36,295 nucleotides of DNA from Acidobacteriota bacterium (GTDB lineage Bacteria; Acidobacteriota; Terriglobia; Bryobacterales; Bryobacteraceae): NCBI GenBank assembly GCA_017304135.1, contig JAFLBB010000047.1, positions 1 through 36,295 of the forward strand, in the 5' to 3' direction. The notes below the pieces were generated by a model. The model saw only the letters and a list, made by a program, of their open reading frames with translations, did not search any database and was not told the DNA's origin. The position numbers were made by a program, and so were the translations under genes. Position 1 is the first letter of the stretch; every line of letters begins with the position of its first letter. This document shows, in pieces, positions 1-7,986 of this stretch.

Positions 1-1
1 G

Positions 2-61
2 GCAACCACGGGCACGGTGGTGGCTGTGACGGGTGAAGACGAGACGCCGATCAGTAAGTAG
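2..61 (+). CDS. C-terminal fragment of an unidentified protein
   Basis: An open frame enters from the left edge and ends with TAG at 59-61, giving the 19-residue tail ATTGTVVAVTGEDETPISK. It is immediately followed by a strong inverted repeat, which fits the end of a real plus-strand gene. The tail is too short to identify. The upstream part lies outside the window, so function is unknown. Confidence 0.5.
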   Translation, partial: ATTGTVVAVTGEDETPISK

Positions 62-82
62 TCACCTGCGCGGGAAATAGCC

Positions 83-128
83 GACGGGCCAAGGCACACC
101 TCACACGTTGAGTGCACCTTGGCCCGTC
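83..128 (+). terminator. Rho-independent-like terminator hairpin
   Basis: A perfect 12-bp inverted repeat, GACGGGCCAAGG (83-94) and CCTTGGCCCGTC (117-128), is extended inside by GCAC/GTGC with one bulged base. It lies 21 bp after the stop codon of the left-edge gene. The following bases, ATCTTACTCCTT, are only moderately T-rich, so termination is likely rather than certain. The hairpin also lies downstream of the small minus-strand gene at 232-378. Confidence 0.6.
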
Positions 129-231
129 ATCTTACTCCTTGACGGCACGGATCACATCGTCAACCACCTCAGGCCATCAGCCTCATGTTCCGCGCACGAT
201 CAAGGCGGCTAGTCTTGGTGAATCTGCCGGA

Positions 232-378
232 CTACTCCAGCAAGCGAATTCCCATGTAGAGTCCGCCGAATACTACAACACTGACTACAGCAACTGAAAT
301 CCAAACCAGGATTCTCTCCTTGGGGCTGCTGGCGGCCTGATCATCTTGTTTGATCTGATCGTCGAGGCTGTCGAACAT
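232..378 (-). CDS. Small single-pass membrane protein, 48 aa
   Basis: This short gene starts at ATG 378 with an excellent ribosome-binding site (AGGAGGTCAAGGCC before the ATG) and stops with TAG. The protein begins MFDSLDDQIKQDDQAASS, an acidic polar head of about 20 residues, then has one hydrophobic helix at about 23-44 (ILVWISVAVVSVVVFGGLYM) and ends IRLLE. The layout suggests a cytoplasmic head and one inner-membrane anchor. From memory, very similar short proteins occur in Acidobacteriota, but no function is known to me. It lies 135 bp downstream of the M20 peptidase on the same strand and could share its transcript. The strong Shine-Dalgarno and clean transmembrane pattern make it more convincing than its length suggests. 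Confidence 0.8.
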   Translation of the reverse strand: MFDSLDDQIKQDDQAASSPKERILVWISVAVVSVVVFGGLYMGIRLLE

Positions 379-513
379 GGCCTTGACCTCCTATGTAGAT
401 ATACGAGCCGCTGGTATGAAAGTTACTTTCCGCCTCTATACTACGCCCAGACGTGCGCGGTGGGAAGAGAAATCGGCGGTCCTGCAGGAGAGATGTTTGT
501 GTGAAAACAGCGA

Positions 514-1785
514 TCAGGGACGGCCCTCGAGGGTGTCGAGGACAATGGAGGTCATGACCTTGACGCCGACCACGAGCGAGGCTTCGTCAACGTCGTAGTC
601 GGCGGTGTGGAGAGCGGCGTTGATGCCGCGTTGGGAGTTGGCCACACCGAGCCAGTAGAAGAAGCCGGGGATCACCTTCTGGAACTCGGAGAAGTCCTCG
701 GCGCCCGATACAGGTTTGGTGGTGACGACGTTCTGCTTGCCGGCGATGCGTTCGATGGTGGGCAGGGTGGCCGCGGCGAGGGCCTCGGGATTGGTGGTGA
801 CCGAGTATTGGCGCTCGATCTCGAGATCATAGGCAGCGCCGTGGGCCGAGGTGACACCGGCGAGGATCTCGTCCATGAGTTTGTGAATGCGGCTGCGGGT
901 ATCTTCGTTGAGCGTGCGGATGGTGCCGAGGAGGCGAACCTCGTCGGCGATGATGTTTTCGCGGTCGCCGCCTTCGATTTTGCCGATGGTGAGGACGATG
1001 GGGTCCTGGGGATCGATGCGGCGGCTGCGGATGGACTGCAGGGCGAGGACGGCTTCGGAGGCGATAACGACGGGGTCGATTCCCAGATGCGGCCAGGCGG
1101 CGTGGGCTTTTTTGCCTTTGATGCGGACCCAGAAACGGTCGGCGCTGGAGAGCATGGGGCCGGCGGCGTAGCCGATCTGGCCAGCCTGGAGGCCGGGATT
1201 GGTGTGGAGTCCGAAGATGGCGGCGGGGCGGGGATTGTCGAGCGCACCTTCGGCGACCATCTGGCGGGCGCCGGCGGGTTCGCCCTTGGGAGCGCCTTCC
1301 TCGGCCGGCTGGAAGATGAACTTGATGGTGCCGGGGATGCGGTCGCGCATCTGGATGAGGAGTTCGGCGACGCCGAGTTGGACCGCCATGTGGACATCGT
1401 GGCCGCAGGCGTGTTTGACGCCGGGGGTGCGTGACTTATAGGGCACGTCGAGGGTTTCGTTCACAGGCAGCGCATCCATGTCGGCGCGCAGCGCGATGAC
1501 GGGACCGGGCTTACCGCCTTTGAGGAGGGCGACCACGCCGTGGCGGGCCACACCTGTTTTCACGTCGTCGAGGCCGAGGGCGCGGAGGCGTTCGGCGACG
1601 ACGCGGGCGGTGCGCTCCTCGCGGTTGGAGAGCTCGGGGTTCATGTGGAAGTCACGGCGCATTTCGACGAGCTTGGGGCGTAGGGCTTCGGCGCGGCGGG
1701 CGACGTCGGCGTCGCGGGCGGCATCGGCTGAGAGCAGGGCGGGGAGAAGCAGAAAGACGGCGGCGGGCAGCGGGGCAAACCTCAT
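514..1785 (-). CDS. M20D-family amidohydrolase/peptidase (hippurate- or IAA-amino-acid-hydrolase-like), secreted
   Basis: A 423-aa metallo-amidohydrolase expected to cleave N-acyl or peptide amide bonds using two metal ions. It carries a signal peptide (about residues 1-22, hydrophobic FLLLPALLSA), so it should act outside the cytoplasm. Family motifs seen: RADMDALP at 100-107, the metal-binding HACGHDVH at 125-132 (Cys127, His129), the catalytic Glu-Glu pair in PAEEG (160-164), His194 in GLHT, then SGAEDF and HTADYDVDE near the C-terminus. The central insertion is the usual dimerisation domain. Length is normal for M20D. The start at ATG 1785 fits the signal peptide. Only about 33 bp separate it from the divergent gene at 1819, so the two probably share a compact promoter region. 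The exact substrate cannot be read from the sequence. Confidence 0.93.
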   Translation of the reverse strand: MRFAPLPAAVFLLLPALLSADAARDADVARRAEALRPKLVEMRRDFHMNPELSNREERTARVVAERLRALGLDDVKTGVARHGVVALLKGGKPGPVIALRADMDALPVNETLDVPYKSRTPGVKHACGHDVHMAVQLGVAELLIQMRDRIPGTIKFIFQPAEEGAPKGEPAGARQMVAEGALDNPRPAAIFGLHTNPGLQAGQIGYAAGPMLSSADRFWVRIKGKKAHAAWPHLGIDPVVIASEAVLALQSIRSRRIDPQDPIVLTIGKIEGGDRENIIADEVRLLGTIRTLNEDTRSRIHKLMDEILAGVTSAHGAAYDLEIERQYSVTTNPEALAAATLPTIERIAGKQNVVTTKPVSGAEDFSEFQKVIPGFFYWLGVANSQRGINAALHTADYDVDEASLVVGVKVMTSIVLDTLEGRP

Positions 1786-1818
1786 ACGGTTGAGTCTAAC
1801 GCTACACTGGCCTTACCG

Positions 1819-2406
1819 ATGCGATACCTGGCTGTTCTCCTGTGTGTGTTGACGCTGCCGGGGGTGTGCGCGGCGGCGACGGAGGTGGAGCTCTCCTACA
1901 GCTCGCTGCAAAAGATGCTGGCGGGGCAGCTCTTTACGCAGGACGGCCGGAAGTATGTGCGCGGCAGCCAGTCCACCAAGTGCAGCTATGCCTACCTGGA
2001 GAAGCCGAAGGTGGGTGAGGCGGGGGGACGCCTGCGCGTGGAGTCGCGATTCAGCGGACGGAGCGCCCTGAATATGTTCGGTAGGTGCGTGGGGATGGGC
2101 GATTCGTTCGATCTGGTGATTCTGGCGACGCCGGTGTACGCGGCTGGGGCGATGCAGTTCAAGGACGTCTACGTGGAGACGAAGGGGAAAGAAACCTTTT
2201 ACTCGCGGCAGGTCAGGAACGCGCTGGCCAAGACGTTGGACAGCCAGTTGGAGTGGCCGATTGAGGGGTTGGCGCGGACGATTCTGGAGTCGGCGACGAC
2301 GACGCTGCCGGTGGAAAAGAAGCTGTCGCGGTTCAATGTAACGGCGATTACAGTGGAGAAGACATCGCTGGTGTTGACGGTGGATTTCCGGCTGCAGGTG
2401 AAGTGA
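1819..2406 (+). CDS. Secreted/periplasmic protein of unknown function, 195 aa
   Basis: The protein has a clear signal peptide (MRYLAVLLCVLTLPGVCAAA) and a mature part of about 175 residues rich in alternating hydrophobic/polar beta segments, ending VEKTSLVLTVDFRLQVK. Cys residues in STKCSYAY and FGRCVGMG could form a disulfide after export. I do not recognise a family with certainty. The beta-rich pattern and the LSRFNVTAITVEKTSLVLTV ending loosely recall lipid-binding (DUF4403/TULIP-like) envelope proteins, but this is weak. It starts 33 bp from the divergent M20 peptidase. Codon use matches its neighbours and the frame is closed cleanly, so the gene is probably real. Confidence 0.8.
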   Translation: MRYLAVLLCVLTLPGVCAAATEVELSYSSLQKMLAGQLFTQDGRKYVRGSQSTKCSYAYLEKPKVGEAGGRLRVESRFSGRSALNMFGRCVGMGDSFDLVILATPVYAAGAMQFKDVYVETKGKETFYSRQVRNALAKTLDSQLEWPIEGLARTILESATTTLPVEKKLSRFNVTAITVEKTSLVLTVDFRLQVK

Positions 2407-2424
2407 GGCGGGCGGGCGGTTGGA

Positions 2425-2447
2425 GGGAGTTGGGGTGGGGGCGGGGG
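2425..2447 (+). other. G-quadruplex-type G-run motif
   Basis: Four G-runs, GGG-AGTT-GGGG-T-GGGGG-C-GGGGG, lie on the plus strand in the gap between the stop at 2406 and the next start. Loops of 4, 1 and 1 bases match the canonical short-loop G-quadruplex pattern. Folding in the cell is not shown by the sequence. It could equally be a by-product of high GC content. Confidence 0.45.
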
Positions 2448-2509
2448 CCAAAATAACGATTGCGCGGCTCAGGGGTTGACCGTATGCTCAGGAGTAAGGG
2501 AAACGCCCC

Positions 2510-3235
2510 GTGCATTCCTCCGGCGAGTGTGGGCGGATGCTGCCGCGCATTCTCCAAAGCAGCCTGGCGCTGGTTGGCGCTATGGGTTTGGCTTTGGCCA
2601 CGCCTCGAAGTCTCGAACCGCTGATGTGTGATCCCGCTGCATTTGCGCCGGTGCGGCAGCCAGCTCAACTGTGCCCGGGGGATCATGACGCCTCGCCGGC
2701 CGCCACCGGGCGGGTGTATCTGCTTTCCACGCATTCGGGACGGCTGGAGTCCCCCTACTCGCGCAGCCTGGTGGCGAGGGTGGAGCGCAAACTGCAGCGC
2801 TCCGAACGAGCGCTCAGGAACAGGAGCGAGCCCGCGGTGAGTGACCCGGCGCTGCCGGCCCCCAGCGCGGAACGATGGTTGGAGACGCCGCGCTGGCCCT
2901 GGTTGGTGGCCTTGGGTTCCTTGTTGGCCGTAGCGTTGGGCGGTTTTGGCTATGCCGCGCGGCGGATTCTGTTGACCCCGCATCCGCTGCTGCGCAACTA
3001 CAGCACGCGCGAAGACCTGGGCTTGGGCGCGTTCCTGGTCCAAGCGGCGTCCAGACGATTCTGGAGTTCAGTGATGCGTTCCGGTTTGTTCTGGGCGCGG
3101 AGGGATTGGATCAAAGCGGCAAGCGCCCAGCCGTTCTCGGGATTGCGGCGCAAGTCCTCCCACAGCACAGTCTCGGCCTCGGCGGCGCGTCCGGCTTCGA
3201 GCAAGACAGCGGCCAGCGAGTGGCGGGCCGGGTAA
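2510..3235 (+). CDS. Envelope protein of unknown function with signal peptide and one transmembrane segment; 3' end overlaps a convergent gene
   Basis: The likely start is GTG 2510, with a good Shine-Dalgarno (GGAGTAAGGG at 2491-2500); ATG 2537 is an alternative. The N-terminus has a signal-like stretch (ILQSSLALVGAMGLALA). A linker of about 100 residues contains two Cys and many Pro/Ser/Arg. A transmembrane helix follows at about residues 127-149 (WPWLVALGSLLAVALGGFGY). The last roughly 80 codons (about 2998-3235) are antisense to the C-terminus of the convergent TPR gene, and there the protein becomes Ser/Arg/Ala-rich and low in complexity. The original protein may therefore have ended near 3000 and lost its stop. 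No family recognised. The first two thirds are probably genuine. Confidence 0.55.
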   Translation: MHSSGECGRMLPRILQSSLALVGAMGLALATPRSLEPLMCDPAAFAPVRQPAQLCPGDHDASPAATGRVYLLSTHSGRLESPYSRSLVARVERKLQRSERALRNRSEPAVSDPALPAPSAERWLETPRWPWLVALGSLLAVALGGFGYAARRILLTPHPLLRNYSTREDLGLGAFLVQAASRRFWSSVMRSGLFWARRDWIKAASAQPFSGLRRKSSHSTVSASAARPASSKTAASEWRAG

Positions 3236-4650
3236 TACCAGTCGGGCGGCTCGTTGTAGGAGAGCCCGTCTTCGACGCGGACGGCATACTCCAGTAGCTC
3301 AATGGCCAGTGGGTAATCCTTGCGGCGGGCGGCCATCTCGCCTTCGAGCGTAGCCACGGCAATTGTCAGCAGGTCGGCCATGCCATTGATGCCGCCGACG
3401 GCCATTTCGCGGAACAGCGGCTCGGCGGCGATGGACTTCAACTGGGCGAGTTCGGCGGAGGCCTGCGCGGGCTGGTTCTTGGCGACGTAGGCGAGTGAGC
3501 GGGTGTAGCGGTAGACGGCGTTTGCCCAGCGGAGATTGGCCTCGGGTTGGGGCTCCTTGAGGATGTTGTCCCACTGCGAGAAGCGGGCCATGGCGAACAT
3601 GGGGAAGGCGAAGTAGTACTGGATGGTGGCCCATTCCTTTTGCGCCATGACGTTGTGATGGAGGCGGGCGGCCATCTTGCGGGAGGCATCGACGGCCCGT
3701 TGTGCATCGCCGAGCATCATGGCCGAGACGGCGAGGAAGTGCCAGTTGTGGGGATGGTAGGCCATCGGGTAGAGGCCCTGGTTGCGGCACTGGGTGAGGT
3801 AGGAGTCGTCGGCCTTGACGGCTTCGGCGTTGGTGTTCACGGAGTCGGCATAGCGGCCGGTGCGGATGTAGATGTGCGAGGGCATGTGAACGAGGTGCCC
3901 GGCCGAGGGGGCAAGTTTGGCCAGGCGTTCGGCGGCGGCGGTGGCGCGATCGGGGGTGGCCGATGCTTCCACGAGGTGGATGTAGAGGTGGTTGGCCCCG
4001 GTGTGATCGGGCCAGCGGGCGAGGGTGCGCTCAACGAGGTCGACCACGGGCGGGATTTCGGGGCGGGCGCGGCCATCTTTGCCCCAGTATTGCCAGGGCA
4101 TGGTGTTCATAACGGCGTCGGCGTAGAGGGCCTGGGCGTCGGGGTCGTCGGGGAAGCGGAGAGCCACGTCCTTCATGGCGGCGGCGTAAGCCCTGTTTAG
4201 GGTGAGGCGGTCGTTGCCTTGTCCGGCGGAGAAGCGCTTGGCCAGGGCAGCGATGTAGGCGCGTTCGGAGGCAGGGGCGTTGGCCGCCAGGGTCTGGGCC
4301 TTGCGGATGGCATCGAAGGCCTCCTGCTCTCGCTCTGGCGAGGGCATCGGATCGTTGATGTTGGGGGCAAGGGCGAGGGCGAGTCCCCAGTGGGCCATGG
4401 CGCAGCCAGGATCGTGGCGCGCGGCTTCGCAGAAGGAGCGGGCGGCCTCATCGTGGTTGAAGGCATAAACGAGAGCGAGGCCCTGGCGAACGAACTGGGC
4501 CGAGGTGGGGCTGGTGGCAGTTACCGCGATGTGGACTTCGCCCATACCGCTGAGGATAGGGGCGATGGCTTTCCCTTGCGGCGCGGGAGGCGCCGGCTTG
4601 GTGGCACAGGAGAGCAAAGCGGCGAGAGGCAGAAGTACGGCGTATTTCAT
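2998..4650 (-). CDS. TPR-repeat lipoprotein
   Basis: A protein of 550 aa when started at ATG 4650, which has a GAGGAG ribosome-binding site and gives a lipoprotein signal peptide MKYAVLLPLAALLSCA with Cys at about 15. A longer in-frame start at 4731 would add 27 residues unrelated to export and is not preferred. The N-terminal domain carries the conserved pattern FVRQGLALVYAFNHDEAARS / DPGCAMAHWGLALALAPNIN, typical of a family of secreted TPR proteins common in Acidobacteriota and other soil bacteria. Further helical repeats run to the end (EDLRRNPENGWALAALIQSL). TPRs form protein-binding solenoids; the partner is unknown. It follows the sialidase gene after 56 bp on the same strand, suggesting one transcript. 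Its last 238 bp overlap the convergent gene at 2510-3235. Confidence 0.88.
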   Translation of the reverse strand: MKYAVLLPLAALLSCATKPAPPAPQGKAIAPILSGMGEVHIAVTATSPTSAQFVRQGLALVYAFNHDEAARSFCEAARHDPGCAMAHWGLALALAPNINDPMPSPEREQEAFDAIRKAQTLAANAPASERAYIAALAKRFSAGQGNDRLTLNRAYAAAMKDVALRFPDDPDAQALYADAVMNTMPWQYWGKDGRARPEIPPVVDLVERTLARWPDHTGANHLYIHLVEASATPDRATAAAERLAKLAPSAGHLVHMPSHIYIRTGRYADSVNTNAEAVKADDSYLTQCRNQGLYPMAYHPHNWHFLAVSAMMLGDAQRAVDASRKMAARLHHNVMAQKEWATIQYYFAFPMFAMARFSQWDNILKEPQPEANLRWANAVYRYTRSLAYVAKNQPAQASAELAQLKSIAAEPLFREMAVGGINGMADLLTIAVATLEGEMAARRKDYPLAIELLEYAVRVEDGLSYNEPPDWYYPARHSLAAVLLEAGRAAEAETVLWEDLRRNPENGWALAALIQSLRAQNKPERITELQNRLDAAWTRNAPKPRSSRVL

Positions 4651-4706
4651 GGGACGTCTCCTCAAACAACGCGCGGACCGCCTCGGAATCGGACCGAGCT
4701 TGGCGG

Positions 4707-5879
4707 TCAGTTGCCGGAGGCCTTGACCCACTCTACGTTGAGATGCGCGTGGCGGATCGTCTTTCGTGGGCCGCCGGCCGGAATGTGGTTCTGAAAGTAA
4801 CTATACGTAAGCTGGAGCGTGCCGTCGCGGGCCTGCAGGATGGACGGGTAGTGGAAGCTGGAGCGGGGCTGGTTTTGTTCGTCGCGCTCGACGCGGCGGG
4901 TCCACTTCCAGGTACGGCCTTCGTCGTCGCTGAGGGAAAGGGCCAGAGACCAGCGGTCGCGTTCGAGGTCGTTGTAGAGCAGGGCCCAGGAGCCGTCGGC
5001 GAGAACGTGGACCTCGATGCCGGCGCCGGGGTTGGGGAACTCGGTGTCGTAGGGCTTTGACCAGGTGAGGCCGTTGTCGCGCGACAGGCTGGCCAGGATG
5101 CGCTTGGGGGGCGGGCCGTTGTCGCGGAAGTAGGCGACGAGGGCGCCGTCGCGGCGGCGGGCGATGGTGGGCTGGACGGGGCCGTTGCCGACGATGGGTT
5201 CGCTGGTGGACCAGGTAGCGCCGCCGTCGTCGGTGATGGCGATGAGCGAGAAGTCAAAACCGTCGGAGTAAAGCGGGACGAGGAGGCGGCCCGAGGGGAG
5301 TTCAGTGGGGCGGGCGCGGGGCATCCAGCCCATGCGGGCGAAATATTTGTCGGCGGCCTTGGGGATCATGCTCATCACGTGGGGGTCGGCGGCAAAGCCG
5401 GACTCGGCCTGGCGTTTGACGCTGGCGGCAAAGTCGCGCGGGATGGCGAGCCAGGCTTCCTTCTCCTGCCACACTGGGGGGCCGGGGCGGTTGTAATTCG
5501 TGGAGATGCGGTATTTGAGCAGGGCCGTATGCCACTCGTTGGCGATGATGACGGGCCAGAAGAGCCAGAGGCGCTGTTTGGAATCGACAAAGACGATGGG
5601 GTTGCAGTCGGGGAAGCCGGGGGTATCGGCGATGAGGAAGCGCGGGTCCCAGGTTTTCTGGCCTTTGCGCAGGCGGGAGCCCTCGATTTTGACGTCGTCG
5701 GCGGTGCGTTCACCGGAACCGTTGTACCAGACGGCGAGGAGGTCACCGTTGGGCAGTTCGACCACGCTGGAGGAGTGGTTGTGCCAGTGCTCAGGCGGGA
5801 AGATGTTCTGCTTCTCGAGGAAGGGTTCCGCCGCGGGCAAGGCACACGCCAAGCCGAGGGCGAGAATGAAAATCAGCAT
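4707..5879 (-). CDS. Exo-alpha-sialidase / BNR-repeat glycosidase, secreted
   Basis: A 390-aa protein of the sialidase (six-bladed beta-propeller) superfamily. It has a signal peptide (MLIFILALGLACALPAAE) and at least three Asp boxes of the S-x-D-x-G-x-T-W type: TDDGGATW at 216-223, SRDNGLTW at 266-273 and SDDEGRTW at 317-324. The N-terminal part (HNHSSSVVELPNGDLLAVWY) and YPSILQARDGTLQLTYSY near the end match BNR-family enzymes. True sialidases cut terminal sialic acids, but many members act on other sugars or sulfated glycans, so specificity is open. Its start is only 4 bp after the stop of the penicillin-binding protein gene, indicating co-transcription and probably translational coupling. 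The TPR lipoprotein follows. Confidence 0.9.
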   Translation of the reverse strand: MLIFILALGLACALPAAEPFLEKQNIFPPEHWHNHSSSVVELPNGDLLAVWYNGSGERTADDVKIEGSRLRKGQKTWDPRFLIADTPGFPDCNPIVFVDSKQRLWLFWPVIIANEWHTALLKYRISTNYNRPGPPVWQEKEAWLAIPRDFAASVKRQAESGFAADPHVMSMIPKAADKYFARMGWMPRARPTELPSGRLLVPLYSDGFDFSLIAITDDGGATWSTSEPIVGNGPVQPTIARRRDGALVAYFRDNGPPPKRILASLSRDNGLTWSKPYDTEFPNPGAGIEVHVLADGSWALLYNDLERDRWSLALSLSDDEGRTWKWTRRVERDEQNQPRSSFHYPSILQARDGTLQLTYSYFQNHIPAGGPRKTIRHAHLNVEWVKASGN

Positions 5880-5883
5880 GCGC

Positions 5884-7155
5884 CTATTGTAGGCAGCAGG
5901 AGGATTGGATGAGTTGGGCGGGCGAGATTTCCCGCTGCTGGGCGAAATACTGTTGGTTGGAGAGCCGGCGGTAGATATCGCCGGCGACGCCGGAGGCGAC
6001 CGGACCGCTCACTTGCTTGCCGCCAGTGAGCATGACGATGACAACGAGCTTGTTTTTTTCGACATCGTTGAAGGAGCCGAACCAGCCCATGTGCGTGGGC
6101 GAATTGCGATCCGTGCAGGTGCCGGTTTTGCCGAGGATGGGTTCGTTGGGATCGTAGGCGGCGCGGCGGGCGGTGCCGTATTCGACTGCGCCCATCATGC
6201 CGGGCTTGATGTCGGGGATGTACTGGGCAATATCGAGTTGGCGTTTAACGCGCGGCACGAAGTTGGCGGCCTGTTCCTGGCTCTCGGGGTATTGCAGGTA
6301 ATAGAGCGTTCCGCCATTGGCGATGGAGCTCATCACGGCGGCCAGTTGCAGGGGTGTGAGGGTGATGCCCTCGCCGAAGCTGCACATCATGCCGACGCCG
6401 CCAAACTTGGGCGATTCGGTGGGCAGGCGGCCGGGCTGTTCGCCTTCCAGGCCGAGCGTGGCGCGCTCGCCGAGGCCGAACAGGCGGGCGTAATACGAGA
6501 CCTTTTCGAAGCCCATCTTGACGCCGAGGTTGGCGAAAAACTGGTTGTCGGAGCGGGCCAGGGCCTCAGTGAGATCGAGGGTGAGGCGGCGCGACAGGCG
6601 CATCGGCGTCGTGCGATCGATGAGTCCCTCGCTCAGGGCGGCCATGCCGACGATCACCTTGATTGTCGAGCAGGGGATGAAGCCGCTCTTCATGGCCAGT
6701 TGCTGGTTGACCATGCTGAGGATCCGCCCGGTGCTGGGATCGACGACGACGACGGAACCGTTGAGGCCGTTGAGAGCTTCGACGACGGCGCGGCGGACGG
6801 TGAGGTCCTCGCCGTCGACTTTGTCGCCCTGCGTGGCGTCGGCAAAGCTAGAGACCTTCCACACGCTGGCCGAGACACGGCGGGAGCGGGAGGTGCGGGC
6901 GCGCTTGGTGGTGGTGCGGCGGGTGGAGGGAGCGGCCACACGGCGGGTGGTGGTGGCGCGCCGGGTTTTTCGAGCAACAGGTTTGGCCGGCGTTTTCGCC
7001 TTGGCCCTGGCGGTTGTGGTTTTGGCCGGGGACTTGCGCACCGTGGTGCGCGCTGCTGTGGGTTTGGCGGAGGTCTTTTTCTTGGAAGCCGTCGCGGCGG
7101 ACAGGCTGGGGATGACTGAAATCAGCAGTAAGAGTACGAAAAGAATACGCACCAT
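5884..7155 (-). CDS. Penicillin-binding protein transpeptidase domain with a histone-H1-like basic N-terminal region
   Basis: A serine D,D-transpeptidase of 423 aa that should cross-link peptidoglycan. All three catalytic motifs are visible: SxxK as STIK (Ser163-Lys166), SxN as SDN (202-204) and KTG (343-345). The FGEGITLTPLQLAAVMSSIANGG region is typical of class B-like transpeptidase domains. The usual dimerisation or glycosyltransferase domain is absent. Between a signal/anchor segment (residues 2-21) and the enzyme lies a stretch at about 25-94 made almost only of Lys, Arg, Ala, Thr and Pro, resembling histone H1 tails, which might bind anionic wall polymers. The protein ends in an unusual Cys-Cys-Leu-Gln. 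ATG 7155 has an AGGAGAG ribosome-binding site. It heads a unit with the sialidase 4 bp downstream. Confidence 0.9.
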   Translation of the reverse strand: MVRILFVLLLLISVIPSLSAATASKKKTSAKPTAARTTVRKSPAKTTTARAKAKTPAKPVARKTRRATTTRRVAAPSTRRTTTKRARTSRSRRVSASVWKVSSFADATQGDKVDGEDLTVRRAVVEALNGLNGSVVVVDPSTGRILSMVNQQLAMKSGFIPCSTIKVIVGMAALSEGLIDRTTPMRLSRRLTLDLTEALARSDNQFFANLGVKMGFEKVSYYARLFGLGERATLGLEGEQPGRLPTESPKFGGVGMMCSFGEGITLTPLQLAAVMSSIANGGTLYYLQYPESQEQAANFVPRVKRQLDIAQYIPDIKPGMMGAVEYGTARRAAYDPNEPILGKTGTCTDRNSPTHMGWFGSFNDVEKNKLVVIVMLTGGKQVSGPVASGVAGDIYRRLSNQQYFAQQREISPAQLIQSSCCLQ

Positions 7156-7230
7156 CGTTCGATTACTCTCCTGGGAACCTTTGGACCAGAGGCCCCGGTG
7201 TCCATCTATTCTGTATCGGCGGTTCCCCCG

Positions 7231-7974
7231 CTAGGCAGCAGTCCACCCGCCGTCAATGGTCATAATCGACCCGGTTATAAATGCGGCTTCCTCGGAAGCA
7301 AGATAGAGAGCCATGTTGGCGATCTCTTCAGGCCTACCCAGTCTACCGATTGGCTGACGAAGATTCAACTCCTGTCTTACCTTATCCTTCTCATGTTTAT
7401 GATATTTCTCAAGATATCCCTCAACGAAGGGGGAATCAACCGTTCCCGGACAGATGCAGTTCACCCTGACCTGCTGGGGGTATTCCACGGCCAGCTGTTT
7501 GGTCATGGCGACGACGGCGCCCTTGGTGGCGCAGTAGGCGTAGCGTTTCTTGATGCCGACGACGCCGGCCACCGAGCCGATGTTGACGATGTTGCCATGT
7601 GTGGCGATGAGCTTCGGCATGGCGGCGCGGGTGACCAGGAACATGCCGGTGACGTTGACGCGCATGAGGCGTTCAAAGTCGGCGAGCGAAGTTTCTTCGA
7701 TGCCGCCGACCAGGCCGATGCCGGCGTTGTTGACGAGGATGTCGAGGCGGTCAAGCGGGGAGATGGCGGCGTTGACGGCGGCTTCGTCGGCGATGTCGAG
7801 GGGGAGAGCACGAGCCGAGGGGAGTTGGGAGGCGAGGGCCTGGGCGGCTTCGGCGTTGAGGTCGGCGACGAGGACGGTGGCTCCGGCGGCGGCGAGAGCG
7901 CGGCAGGTGGCTTCCCCGATGCCGCTGGCGCCGCCGGTGACCAGGGCCACGCGGTTGTCGAGTCGAAAGGGCAT
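7231..7974 (-). CDS. Short-chain dehydrogenase/reductase (SDR) family oxidoreductase
   Basis: A classical 247-aa SDR expected to oxidise or reduce a hydroxyl/keto group with NAD(P). Motifs: TGGASGIG nucleotide-binding loop at 13-20, NNAG at 82-85, catalytic Ser134, Tyr147 and Lys151 (YCATK), and PGTVDSPF after the active site. An acidic Asp38 at the end of beta-2 (VLVADLN) favours NAD over NADP. The C-terminal TGSIMTIDGGWTAA is standard. It starts 12 bp after the pectate-lyase-fold gene and is likely co-transcribed with it, hinting at a sugar or uronate substrate. This link is inference. It is complete, with no unusual features. Confidence 0.95.
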   Translation of the reverse strand: MPFRLDNRVALVTGGASGIGEATCRALAAAGATVLVADLNAEAAQALASQLPSARALPLDIADEAAVNAAISPLDRLDILVNNAGIGLVGGIEETSLADFERLMRVNVTGMFLVTRAAMPKLIATHGNIVNIGSVAGVVGIKKRYAYCATKGAVVAMTKQLAVEYPQQVRVNCICPGTVDSPFVEGYLEKYHKHEKDKVRQELNLRQPIGRLGRPEEIANMALYLASEEAAFITGSIMTIDGGWTAA

Positions 7975-7986
7975 GAACAGTGTAGT

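Noticed and set aside
112..297. A 61-codon plus-strand open frame
   Set aside because: It starts within the terminator hairpin, has no ribosome-binding site and lies opposite the better-supported 48-aa membrane protein.
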